Source: CAVQFO01 sp963711725
GTDB lineage: Bacteria > Pseudomonadota > Gammaproteobacteria > Nitrococcales > Aquisalimonadaceae
Assembly (NCBI GenBank): GCA_963711725.1
Contig: CAVQFO010000030.1
Span: forward strand, 1-64,000
Reading direction: 5' to 3'
DNA: 64,000 nucleotides
In this document: positions 36,944-44,157 of the stretch, piece after piece
Position numbering within the stretch: the first letter of the stretch is position 1
Layout: each line of letters starts with the position of its first letter
Notes under the pieces: model-generated
The model's database searches: none
Told to the model about the DNA's origin: nothing
The model's input: only the letters and a program-made list of their open reading frames with translations
Position numbers and translations under genes: made by a program

Positions 36944-39900
36944 CCCGGCTCTGGCTCTTCGACGCCCGCGGGCTCGGCGATCAGCTCGGGATAGGATTCC
37001 GCCAGCTTGCGGGCCTTGTCGGCGGCGCCCCATCGCTCGAACGTGTAGTGGGCCTCGGTCATGTGGGCCCGGGCCATGCCCTTGAACCCGCTCTCCAGGT
37101 AGTACAGCGCGGCCAGCTCGTGGGCGATGGCCTTGTTCTGGAGATAGCCGTGTTCGGCGGCGGAGCGCACCGCCCGCTCATAGAGGTCGGCGGCTTGGCG
37201 GCTCTCGCCGAACAGGCGTTCCCGCTCCGCCGCCAGCAGCAGCCATTTGTGTTCGAAGTTCGATGGCGCGAACCGGGCCCAGCGGGCCATGCGCTCCAGA
37301 TTCTCCGCGATCACGGATCTATAGTGCCGCTGTTGCCGGGGTGTCGCACCGGGAGCCAGCCGGCCGAAGATCAGGGATTGGTAGAAGTAATGTTCGGGAA
37401 CGGCGAGCTGGGCGAATACCGCCGGCAGGAAGCCGCCCGCCTTGTCGATTTCCGCCTTCGCATCGTCGAAGGCCCCGGCCAGATAGGAGAGCTGGGCCTT
37501 GAGCAGGAAATACCAGTGGCAGGGGGATTTCATGGGGCTTTGCAGCAGGCGCTCCAAGGCCCGCTGCTCGTTGAAATCCGAGTCGCCGAGTTCCGTGGGC
37601 CCCTCGGTGTGGCCCTTCAAGGCGGCGACCCACTGCATGGTCAGCTGCATCAGCTCGCTCACCGCCTTGAACCTCAGGCGTTCAAGAAGCTCCCGGAAGC
37701 GAGGCCATTCGGCGAGGATATCGTCCAGGCGGTCGCCCTTGAGCAGACGGCCCTTGAACAGGAAGCTGATGTTCAGCGCCGCGTAGATCAGTTCCGCGCC
37801 TTCGATGGCGTCCTGCACGCCCGCGTAGAGATGGCGCACGCCCTCTCCCGCCGGCCGGGTCCAATGGCAGACGAAACCGCCGTAGATCTGATGCACGCCG
37901 GTGCGCAGGCCCGGTTCGGCGCTGCGTTCCGCCAGGCCCAGGGCCAGCCGGGCAAACCGCTCCCCCCGCTCGTACTCGCCATAGACCGTGCCCAGGATCA
38001 TGCCGTAATTGACGAAGGCCGAAGGCGAGGACGGAGTGTGGCCGTGCCGAAGGATGCCGGCCACCTGCTTGAGCACAACCAGGATGACCAAGTCGATGCC
38101 GCGCATGAACGCGGTAGGGTGCAGGCGGGTCAGCAGGTCGGCCACCACCAGCTGATCCGGATCGCGGGCCTCCGGGAGATCGATCAGTTCCTCAATCTCC
38201 CGGTCCTGTAGCAGGGCGCGGACGGTATCCAGTTCGCCGCTGACCGCGGTTTCGATTTCCGCGGGGTCCACTGGCAGGTGGATACCGAACAGTGCCAGGC
38301 ATTCGGCGCCGAGTTCCAGGCCGCGCAGGGGATCGCCGCTATTGATGGCCTGGTCCAGTTTCACGCCGTAGGCGCTGGCCTTGTCCGCGGCGGAGCGCGC
38401 GTTCTCCAGCACGGCGGCGAACAAGCGGTCGGCTTGCTCGTAGTCGCCGGCGACGTATTCGCACTCCAGGGCTTCGGTGAAGATCTCGCAGGTCAGGGTG
38501 TGGTGATCGGCCCAGGGGCGGTCGGGCAGCAGCGACATGGCGTGGCGAAGATGGTCGCGGGCCGTGTCCTGGGCGGCCGCCCGTTTGGCACGGACGCCCG
38601 CATCCAGGTAGAGCCGGGCCAAATCCAGCCGCTCGGCGTCGTCTTCAATCAGGTGCAGGCCGTGTTCCAGTTGATTGGCGATCTCGAACAGGTCGTACTC
38701 GTAGGCTTCCCCTGTGGCGCGATCCCGCAGGAAGCGCCCGATCCGCAGATGCAGTTGGGCGCGCTCGTTCGGGTCGGCCATGCTGTAGGCGGCGTGTTGC
38801 ACCCGGTCGTGGCTGAAGCGCCATTCGGAACCGCTGCCGCCGCCGCCGGGGATCGGCAGGACCAACTGCGTCTCCGCCGCGATCCGCAAGTTCACTTCGG
38901 TCTCGGAGCGCTCGCGGCCGGTGATGCCGCTCAGGGTGTCTGCGTCGAAGCGCGCCCCAAGGCAGGCGGCGATCTTCAGCAACTGCACCACGTCTTCGGG
39001 CAGCGCTTCGAGCCGGCGGGCCATGAAAGCGACCACGTTTCCGGACAGGCCCAGGCTGTCGATTACGCCCAGGTCCCAACGCCAGTGGCCGGCGGACTCG
39101 TCGAACCAAAGCAGTCCGCTGTCGTTGAGCGTGACCAGCAACTGGCGGACGAAGAAGGGATTGCCGTCGGTCTGCTGGGCGACCCACTGGGCCAGTGCGC
39201 CGCGTTCGTTGGCCGTGCCGCCGACCACGTCCGCCAGCAGTGCCGAAAGGGCATCGGCCGACAGGGCGTTAAGGCCCAGGCGATGGATCACCTGGCCCGA
39301 GCTTTCCACCTGGTCCAGTGCCACCGAGAGCGGATGGTCGCGGCCGACCTCGTTGTCGCGGAACGAGCCGACCAGCATGAGATGGGTCAGCGCCTTGTCG
39401 GCGGCCAGGCTCTGCAGGAGACGCAGGGACGCGCTGTCGACCCACTGCAGATCGTCCAGGAACAGCACCAGCGGCTGTTCCCGCCGCGCGAACGTGGCCA
39501 GAAGGCTGCGGAAAGCCAATTCCAGGCGTTGCCGGGCCTGAACCGGAGGGAGTGGGGGGACCGGGCGCTGCGGGCCGGTGATCAGTTCCAGATCGGGGAT
39601 GACCTCGATCAAGGTGCGGACGTTGCCGCCCATGGCGTGCTTAAAACGCTCGCGCCATGCTTTCAGCTCCGCCTCGTCGCCCTTCAGCAGCTGCCGCACC
39701 AGGGTGCTGAGTGCCGCGATCAAGGCGCTGTAAGGGATGTGGCGGCGGGCCTCCTCGAACTTGCCGGACACGAAATTGCCGCCCGCGGCGAGCACCCGGC
39801 CGCGCAGTGCGTCGGTGAGGCTGGTCTTGCCGATACCTGGGGCGCCGGCGACCAACCACCATTGAGGATCGCCCGCCGCCACGCGGCCGTAGGCGGAGTA

Positions 39901-40818
39901 AAGGAGGTCCAGTTCGCGGGTGCGGCCGTACAAGGTGTCGGGAATGGCGAGTCGGCCCTGCTGTTCCTCGGCGCCGGGGGTCCAGGGGCCAACCGTTCCG
40001 CTGTCTTCCCATTCGCGCTGGGCGCGCCGCAGGTCGGCAAGCAGGCCTGTGGCGGTTTGGTAGCGTTCCGCGGGCGTTTTGGCCAGGAGCTTGAGGACGA
40101 TGGCGGCAATGGTTGCGGGTGTCTGTGGATTGGCGTCCGTGGGCGGGCGCGGTTCCCGGGCCAGATGTGCGTGAATCACCTCGGCGGGGTCGTCGCCGCC
40201 GAATGGCGGCGCGCCGGTCAGCAGTTCATAGAAGATGGCCCCGACGGCGTAGAGGTCGGTGCGATGGTCGGGGGTCAATTCCAGTCGGCCGGTCTGTTCC
40301 GGCGGCGTATAGGGTAGCCAGTCCACCGGCGGTGGGGCCTCGCCGAGGGTTTCGGTGACATGCCCCAGACCCGTCAACACGATCCGACCGCGGCCGTCCA
40401 TCAGGCAATCGGCCGGGTGCAGCGCCCAGTGGTGGAGGGCCCGCTTGTGCAATTGGGCGACGGCCTGGGTCAAGCCGATGGCGCGGTCGAGAAACGCCTT
40501 CGGTCCCAGAGGGCGGCGGGTCAACAAGGGTTTGAGTTTGCGGTGCTCGAGCTCGATTCCCACGCCCTCGGGGTGGTCGACCCACTCCCCGGGGGGCAGC
40601 ACGCATTCCAACGGATGCTCCCGGCAGTGCTCGTATTCCCGCCGCAGGGCGTCGATTTCCGCGGTGCGGGGCCGCGCGCGGCGCAGCACCCGCGTCACAA
40701 CCTTGCACCCGTCCGCTTGGCGGGTGGCCGCATAGGTTGCGAACGCCCCCGCCTCGGCGATCAGCTGGTCCAGGTGGTAGCCCGGCAGCAGTGGTTTACT
40801 GGAATCACGGACCGTCAA
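36883..40818 (-). CDS. Giant signalling protein: pseudokinase domain plus ATPase/TPR-like regions
   Basis: N-terminal 1311-residue frame of a trifunctional 'serine/threonine kinase / ATPase / histidine kinase' protein; the matched part ends near 36945 and the last ~20 residues are out of frame. Residues 1-270 have the protein-kinase fold but lack key residues: HRD is replaced by H130-W-A, DFG by 'TGLG' (about 149-152), and the VAIK lysine position by arginine (about R43). A late kinase motif is kept in 'DHRTDLYAVGAIFYELLTG'. Residues about 290-600 are an AAA/STAND-type ATPase with Walker A 'GAPGIGKT' and Walker B 'LVLFLDDLQWVD'. About 680-1290 is helical TPR-like. The start is a TTG at 40818. 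Input and partners are unknown. Confidence 0.85.
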   Translation of the reverse strand: MTVRDSSKPLLPGYHLDQLIAEAGAFATYAATRQADGCKVVTRVLRRARPRTAEIDALRREYEHCREHPLECVLPPGEWVDHPEGVGIELEHRKLKPLLTRRPLGPKAFLDRAIGLTQAVAQLHKRALHHWALHPADCLMDGRGRIVLTGLGHVTETLGEAPPPVDWLPYTPPEQTGRLELTPDHRTDLYAVGAIFYELLTGAPPFGGDDPAEVIHAHLAREPRPPTDANPQTPATIAAIVLKLLAKTPAERYQTATGLLADLRRAQREWEDSGTVGPWTPGAEEQQGRLAIPDTLYGRTRELDLLYSAYGRVAAGDPQWWLVAGAPGIGKTSLTDALRGRVLAAGGNFVSGKFEEARRHIPYSALIAALSTLVRQLLKGDEAELKAWRERFKHAMGGNVRTLIEVIPDLELITGPQRPVPPLPPVQARQRLELAFRSLLATFARREQPLVLFLDDLQWVDSASLRLLQSLAADKALTHLMLVGSFRDNEVGRDHPLSVALDQVESSGQVIHRLGLNALSADALSALLADVVGGTANERGALAQWVAQQTDGNPFFVRQLLVTLNDSGLLWFDESAGHWRWDLGVIDSLGLSGNVVAFMARRLEALPEDVVQLLKIAACLGARFDADTLSGITGRERSETEVNLRIAAETQLVLPIPGGGGSGSEWRFSHDRVQHAAYSMADPNERAQLHLRIGRFLRDRATGEAYEYDLFEIANQLEHGLHLIEDDAERLDLARLYLDAGVRAKRAAAQDTARDHLRHAMSLLPDRPWADHHTLTCEIFTEALECEYVAGDYEQADRLFAAVLENARSAADKASAYGVKLDQAINSGDPLRGLELGAECLALFGIHLPVDPAEIETAVSGELDTVRALLQDREIEELIDLPEARDPDQLVVADLLTRLHPTAFMRGIDLVILVVLKQVAGILRHGHTPSSPSAFVNYGMILGTVYGEYERGERFARLALGLAERSAEPGLRTGVHQIYGGFVCHWTRPAGEGVRHLYAGVQDAIEGAELIYAALNISFLFKGRLLKGDRLDDILAEWPRFRELLERLRFKAVSELMQLTMQWVAALKGHTEGPTELGDSDFNEQRALERLLQSPMKSPCHWYFLLKAQLSYLAGAFDDAKAEIDKAGGFLPAVFAQLAVPEHYFYQSLIFGRLAPGATPRQQRHYRSVIAENLERMARWARFAPSNFEHKWLLLAAERERLFGESRQAADLYERAVRSAAEHGYLQNKAIAHELAALYYLESGFKGMARAHMTEAHYTFERWGAADKARKLAESYPELIAEPAGVEEPEPGTTRPTTAGWPISTRSMWWR

Positions 40819-41016
40819 CGTCCTGAAACCTCCGAAGGGTCCTTGGCGGGTGTCGAGCGGCGTGGCGCGGCCGCCGCCGCATGTTCACAGTGTAGTTCCA
40901 CTTGCCACCGCGAGGTGGCGTACCTCCCAGAAGGCGAGAGGCCGCCCAGGCGACCTGGGAGACCGGTTTAGGCCAACTATCTCCGCAAAGGCGGGTTCGG
41001 TCAAACGGCCGCCGGA

Positions 41017-41045
41017 GCGGGGCGCACCGCTGCGGTGCGCCCCGC
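41017..41045. promoter_or_regulatory. NtrC-like enhancer in a long palindrome upstream of hupE
   Basis: The core CGCACC-GCTGC-GGTGCG (41023-41039) fits the 6-5-6 NtrC pattern TGCACC-N5-GGTGCA and has the same half-sites as the site upstream of glnK. It is centred in a palindrome with arms GCGGGGCGCACCGC and GCGGTGCGCCCCGC around one T. It lies about 150 bases upstream of the sigma-54 element, a usual enhancer distance. Confidence 0.65.
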
Positions 41046-41184
41046 TGCACCGCCCGGGTGCCGTGAGCGGGGTTCTTCGCGTGGCACACGCCGGCAGATT
41101 GCGGCACGGCCTTTCGGCGATATGAATGCAATTGAATGAATAAAAAGACGAAAATGTCCGCCAGCGCTCGTCGGCATCCCGGCC

Positions 41185-41200
41185 TGGCACAGCGGTTGCA
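41185..41200 (+). promoter_or_regulatory. Sigma-54 promoter upstream of hupE
   Basis: TGGCACAGCGGTTGCA matches the consensus TGGCAC-N5-TTGCA exactly, with GG and GC separated by ten bases. Transcription would start near 41211, giving a leader of about 270 bases before the hupE ATG. Confidence 0.75.
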
Positions 41201-41478
41201 ATGTTGCCTCCCCGTGGTGGTATGACCAACTTGGGTCGATGCCGGCGCGGTCTGTATCAGCTTCGATATCGAAAGCCTGGGCCGCGAATTAGCTCCGGAC
41301 AAATGCGCCTTGGAAGTGGCAGAGATTCCGTGAACCTATGATACTTCCGAAATCACGGCCTTCACGGGCGTGCGCGCCACTATTGACGTGCTGGGCTCGG
41401 TGTTGGCTCAAGGCCGGATGGGCGACCCCCGACGGCTTCTGAACCGGACAAACAAACCGATTGGATGGAGTAAAGGCC

Positions 41479-42090
41479 ATGAGACACCTGTTGATACGAC
41501 TGAACGTTCTGTTGCCGCTGCTGGTCCTGGCGCCGGCGGCCTGGGCCCATCCCGGCCACGGCCTGCACGTGCACACGGCGTTCGGAGCCTTCTCCGCTGG
41601 CTTCGTCCACCCGTTTAGCGGCCTGGACCACATCCTGGCCATGGTGGCGGTGGGGCTGTGGGCGGCCCAGATGGGCGGTCGCGCCCTGTGGGCGGTGCCG
41701 CTGTCTTTTGTCGTGACCATGGCGGTGGGCGGCGCCCTGGGCGTGGCCGGCGTGCCGCTGCCCGGCGTGGAGTTGGGAATTGCCGGTTCGGTGCTGGTGT
41801 TCGGGCTGCTGATCACCGTGGGCGCGCGCCTGCCCTTGGCTATGGGCATGGCGCTGACGGCGTTGTTCGCCCTGTTCCACGGTTACGCGCATGGCGCTGA
41901 ATTGGTCGCCGGGGCCTCGGCGCTTGCCTACGGCGCCGGCTTCGTGGTGGCGACGGCCGCCCTGCACGGCCTGGGGCTTGGCGCCGGTGTCACGGCGCGC
42001 GGCCAACTTCCGGGGCGCGCGATTCGCATCGGCGGCGGCGCGATTGCCGGCGCCGGCGCCTATCTGTTGGCTTTGCTCGCCCTGGCCTAA
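41479..42090 (+). CDS. hupE: HupE/UreJ family membrane protein (probable nickel uptake)
   Basis: A 203-residue inner-membrane protein with a signal-like N-terminus (1-21, 'PAAWA') and about six hydrophobic segments. Family signatures are 'HPGHGLH' after the signal, 'HPFSGLDHILAM' and 'FHGYAHGAE'; these histidines are thought to bind nickel. Members are found with hydrogenase or urease genes and are implicated in Ni import; here urease follows downstream. The ATG at 41479 is preferred to the TTG at 41461 because AAAGG lies just upstream and the signal then begins correctly. A terminator separates it from ureD, so it is its own transcription unit. Confidence 0.9.
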   Translation: MRHLLIRLNVLLPLLVLAPAAWAHPGHGLHVHTAFGAFSAGFVHPFSGLDHILAMVAVGLWAAQMGGRALWAVPLSFVVTMAVGGALGVAGVPLPGVELGIAGSVLVFGLLITVGARLPLAMGMALTALFALFHGYAHGAELVAGASALAYGAGFVVATAALHGLGLGAGVTARGQLPGRAIRIGGGAIAGAGAYLLALLALA

Positions 42091-42141
42091 GAGGCAGGGG
42101 AATCACGACACGACGCCTCTACGGAGTGCGTCCATCGAAGT

Positions 42142-42172
42142 GCCCGCATCATTGAGATGCGGGCATTTTTTT
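42142..42172 (+). terminator. Rho-independent terminator after hupE
   Basis: GCCCGCATC-ATTGA-GATGCGGGC hairpin followed by ATTTTTTT, about 50 bases after the hupE stop. It separates hupE from the urease operon. Confidence 0.92.
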
Positions 42173-42228
42173 GTCCGCCGGCGTGGGCGGTATGCCCCCG
42201 AGGGTTGTCTGCACCAGCCACGGGCACC

Positions 42229-42257
42229 TGCACCCTCCGTTGTGCCGATATGGTGCG
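42229..42257. promoter_or_regulatory. Possible NtrC-binding region upstream of ureD
   Basis: Half-sites TGCACC (42229-42234) and GGTGCG (42252-42257) with the imperfect 17-base dyad TGTGCC-GATAT-GGTGCG (42241-42257). It is weaker than the sites near hupE, the porin and glnK, and lies about 65 bases upstream of the -24 element. Confidence 0.4.
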
Positions 42258-42321
42258 CGTTGTCTGCGCCCGGTCGGCCGGTGTCTATTCAACCATCGGT
42301 TTTTTAAGAGTATTTCTCATT

Positions 42322-42337
42322 TGGCACAGGGGTTGCT
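42322..42337 (+). promoter_or_regulatory. Sigma-54 promoter of the urease operon
   Basis: TGGCACAGGGGTTGCT matches TGGCAC-N5-TTGCW exactly. Transcription would start near 42349, about 63 bases before the ureD ATG at 42412, downstream of the hupE terminator. Confidence 0.78.
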
Positions 42338-42513
42338 CTATTCCCGACCGACCGGTGGCGGACGTTTATCAGACGCCCCTGAGATATGACGCGCAGTGAT
42401 GGAGGAGCCGAATGAAAGCCCACGAGGAAGCGGCATGGGGATGACGCGCGCCGCAGCTCCCGGCCGGTGCCGTCGGTTCGGGATGGCTGGCAAGGCTGGA
42501 TCTGGATTTCCAG

Positions 42514-43284
42514 GTGCAGGGTGGGCGCACCGTGCTGGCGCGCCGCCGACACGAAGGGCCGCTGCGGACGCTGCGCAGCTTTCACCCGGAGGGCGCACCC
42601 TGCCACAGCTACTTGATCCATCCGCCGGGGGGCATCGTCGGTGGCGACCGCCTGGAGATCGATATCCGGGTGGGCGACGGCGCTCATGCCCTGATCACGA
42701 CCCCGGCGGCGAACAAGTTCTATCGCAGCGCGGGGGCCACGGCCCGGCAGGTGCAGGAGCTGAGGGTTGAGGCCGGAGCCACCCTGGAATGGCTGCCCCA
42801 GGAACAGATCCTGTTCAACGCGGCCCGGGTCGACAGCCTGACACGGGTGGCGCTTGGCGACGGTGCGCGCTTCCTCGGTTGGGAAATCACCGCCCTGGGG
42901 CGGCCGGCGTCGGGGGATCTTTTCACCGACGGCGCCTTGAGCGGGCGGTTCGAGATCTGGCGCGAGGGCTTGCCCGTTCTGTTGGAGCGCGCACGACCCG
43001 TGGGCGGCGATCCCGCCTTGGCGGCGTCGTGGGGATTTCAGGGCCGGCCCGTGTCAGCAGTGCTCGCCGCCACCCCGGCGACGCAGGCGGAGCGCGACGT
43101 GGCTCGCGCCTGGGCCGCGGCCGGCACAGGCCGGTCGGTCACCGTGCTGGAGTCGGTGCTGGTAGCCCGGTATCTGGGCGATGAGGCTCTGGAAGCCCGG
43201 GCGGCGTTGATCGAGCTGTGGCGGGAAATGCGTCCGATGGTGCTGGGTCTCCCGGCCTGTGAGCCGCGGATTTGGGCCACTTGA
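42514..43284 (+). CDS. ureD: Urease accessory protein UreD (start region interrupted by an in-frame stop)
   Basis: A 256-residue open stretch of UreD, the scaffold that with UreF and UreG delivers nickel to apo-urease. Family motifs: 'GRTVLARRRHEGPLR', 'HPPGGIVGGDRLEIDI', 'TTPAANKFYRS' and 'LEWLPQEQILFN'. The family start appears to be the ATG at 42412, which has GGAGGAG four bases upstream and is in the same frame, but a TGA at 42442-42444 interrupts after ten codons. Residues after the stop still match UreD ('SGWLARLDLDF'). As it stands, translation would have to restart, perhaps at GTG 42514, and lose conserved residues. Either one base change inactivates ureD or this is a sequencing error. 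Confidence 0.85.
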   Translation: MQGGRTVLARRRHEGPLRTLRSFHPEGAPCHSYLIHPPGGIVGGDRLEIDIRVGDGAHALITTPAANKFYRSAGATARQVQELRVEAGATLEWLPQEQILFNAARVDSLTRVALGDGARFLGWEITALGRPASGDLFTDGALSGRFEIWREGLPVLLERARPVGGDPALAASWGFQGRPVSAVLAATPATQAERDVARAWAAAGTGRSVTVLESVLVARYLGDEALEARAALIELWREMRPMVLGLPACEPRIWAT

Positions 43285-43309
43285 GCGGATGGGGAAGAAG
43301 ATGGATTTT

Positions 43310-43419
43310 CCCCTCTCCCTGGCCCTCTCCCGCGGAGGGGAGAGGGGACTGACTAGCGAGCTGTATCGGACCGCCTCTTGCTCCCCTCGCCCCTGGCGGG
43401 AGAGGGCCAGGGAGAGGGG
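43310..43419. repeat. CCCTCTCCC-type inverted repeat between ureD and ureA (family D)
   Basis: Left arm about 43310-43342 (CCCCTCTCCCTGGCCCTCTC onward) and right arm about 43381-43419 (ending GGGCCAGGGAGAGGGG). The arms would pair for more than 20 bases around a ~40-base centre. This type of element is common between proteobacterial genes. Confidence 0.8.
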
Positions 43420-43456
43420 GATCTATGAACCGCAGAACCTGTGATGGAACGAGAGC

Positions 43457-43759
43457 ATGCAACTGACACCACGCGAGAAAGACAAGCTGATGCTGTTCAC
43501 CGCCGCGCTGCTGGCCGAGAAGCGCCTGGCCCGCGGCGTCAAGCTCAACTACCCGGAGGCCGTGGCCTACATCGCCAACGCCATCGTCGAGGGTGCCCGG
43601 GACGGACGCACCGTGGCGGAACTGATGGGCCACGGCGCCGAACTGCTGAGCCGCGACCAAGTGATGGAGGGCGTTCCGGAGATGGTTTCCGAGGTTCAGG
43701 TGGAAGCCACCTTCCCGGACGGCACCAAGCTGGTCACCGTGCACAGCCCCATCGTCTGA
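43457..43759 (+). CDS. ureA: Urease gamma subunit
   Basis: A 100-residue structural subunit of nickel urease (urea to ammonia plus carbamate). It covers the whole family: 'MQLTPREKDKLMLF', 'KRLARGVKLNYPEAVAYI', 'DGRTVAELM' and the end 'FPDGTKLVTVHSPIV'. The length is exactly that of separate UreA proteins, so there is no UreA-UreB fusion. It is separated from ureD by 172 bases holding an inverted repeat. Confidence 0.97.
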   Translation: MQLTPREKDKLMLFTAALLAEKRLARGVKLNYPEAVAYIANAIVEGARDGRTVAELMGHGAELLSRDQVMEGVPEMVSEVQVEATFPDGTKLVTVHSPIV

Positions 43760-43782
43760 CAGCCGTCGAAACGGAGGCACCC

Positions 43783-44094
43783 ATGATCCCAGGAGAAGTC
43801 ATTCCCGCCGCCGGCGAGATCGAACTGAACGCCGGCCGCCGCACGGCCAAGGTCACCGTGGCCAATACCGGCGACCGCCCCGTGCAGGTGGGCTCGCATT
43901 ATCACTTCTACGAGGTCAACAACGCCTTGTCGTTTGAGCGCGAGTTCGCGCGGGGCATGCGCTTGAACATTCCCGCGGGCACCGCGGTGCGGTTCGAGCC
44001 GGGCCAGAAGCGCCAGGTCGAGCTGGTGGACTACGACGGCGACCGGGCGGTGTTCGGGTTCCAGGGCAAGGTCATGGGGCCTTTGGACAATTGA
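43783..44094 (+). CDS. ureB: Urease beta subunit
   Basis: A 103-residue structural subunit. Family motifs: 'MIPGEVIPA' at the start, 'VANTGDRPVQVGSHYHFYEVN' over about 30-50, 'GMRLNIPAGTAVRFEPG' and 'VFGFQGKVMG'. The ATG at 43783 is preceded by GGAGG-type sequence; the frame is open through ureA, but the family start is clear. It lies 23 bases after ureA. Confidence 0.97.
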   Translation: MIPGEVIPAAGEIELNAGRRTAKVTVANTGDRPVQVGSHYHFYEVNNALSFEREFARGMRLNIPAGTAVRFEPGQKRQVELVDYDGDRAVFGFQGKVMGPLDN

Positions 44095-44100
44095 ATCGGG

Positions 44101-44135
44101 ATTCGCGGCGACGAGCGCCGCTCATCGCCGCGAAT
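44101..44135. repeat. REP-like palindrome, family B, between ureB and ureC
   Basis: ATTCGCGGCGA-CGAGCGCCGC-TCATCGCCGCGAAT, a compact version of the elements at 8870-8940 and 20782-20851. It is transcribed within the urease operon and could form an mRNA hairpin just ahead of the ureC ribosome-binding site (AAGGAG at about 44144). Confidence 0.82.
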
Positions 44136-44157
44136 CTTCGATCAAGGAGAAGCCAAC

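Larger units (their letters stand above)
40819..41478. other. Regulatory intergenic region between the giant signalling gene and hupE
   Basis: About 660 bases with no credible gene. It holds a 29-base near-perfect palindrome with an NtrC-like core (41017-41045), a consensus sigma-54 promoter (41185-41200), and an AT-rich tract around 41118-41150. About 270 bases of leader precede hupE. Confidence 0.7.
42091..42411. other. hupE-ureD intergenic region
   Basis: About 320 bases with the hupE terminator (42142-42172), a run of GCACC/GGTGC half-sites (42210-42257) and a sigma-54 promoter (42322-42337). No gene is seen. Confidence 0.7.

Noticed and set aside
41083..41098. TGGCACACGCCGGCAG as another sigma-54 element ahead of hupE
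   Set aside because: The distance from GG to the next GC is wrong by one base and the -12 TTGC is missing.
42442..42444. TGA in ureD as a selenocysteine codon
   Set aside because: UreD is not a selenoprotein family, the position is in a variable N-terminal leader, and no convincing SECIS-like hairpin follows.
42396..42770. 124-codon frame covering the start of ureD
   Set aside because: It is in a different frame from the conserved UreD sequence, and its products are Gly/Arg/Pro-rich.
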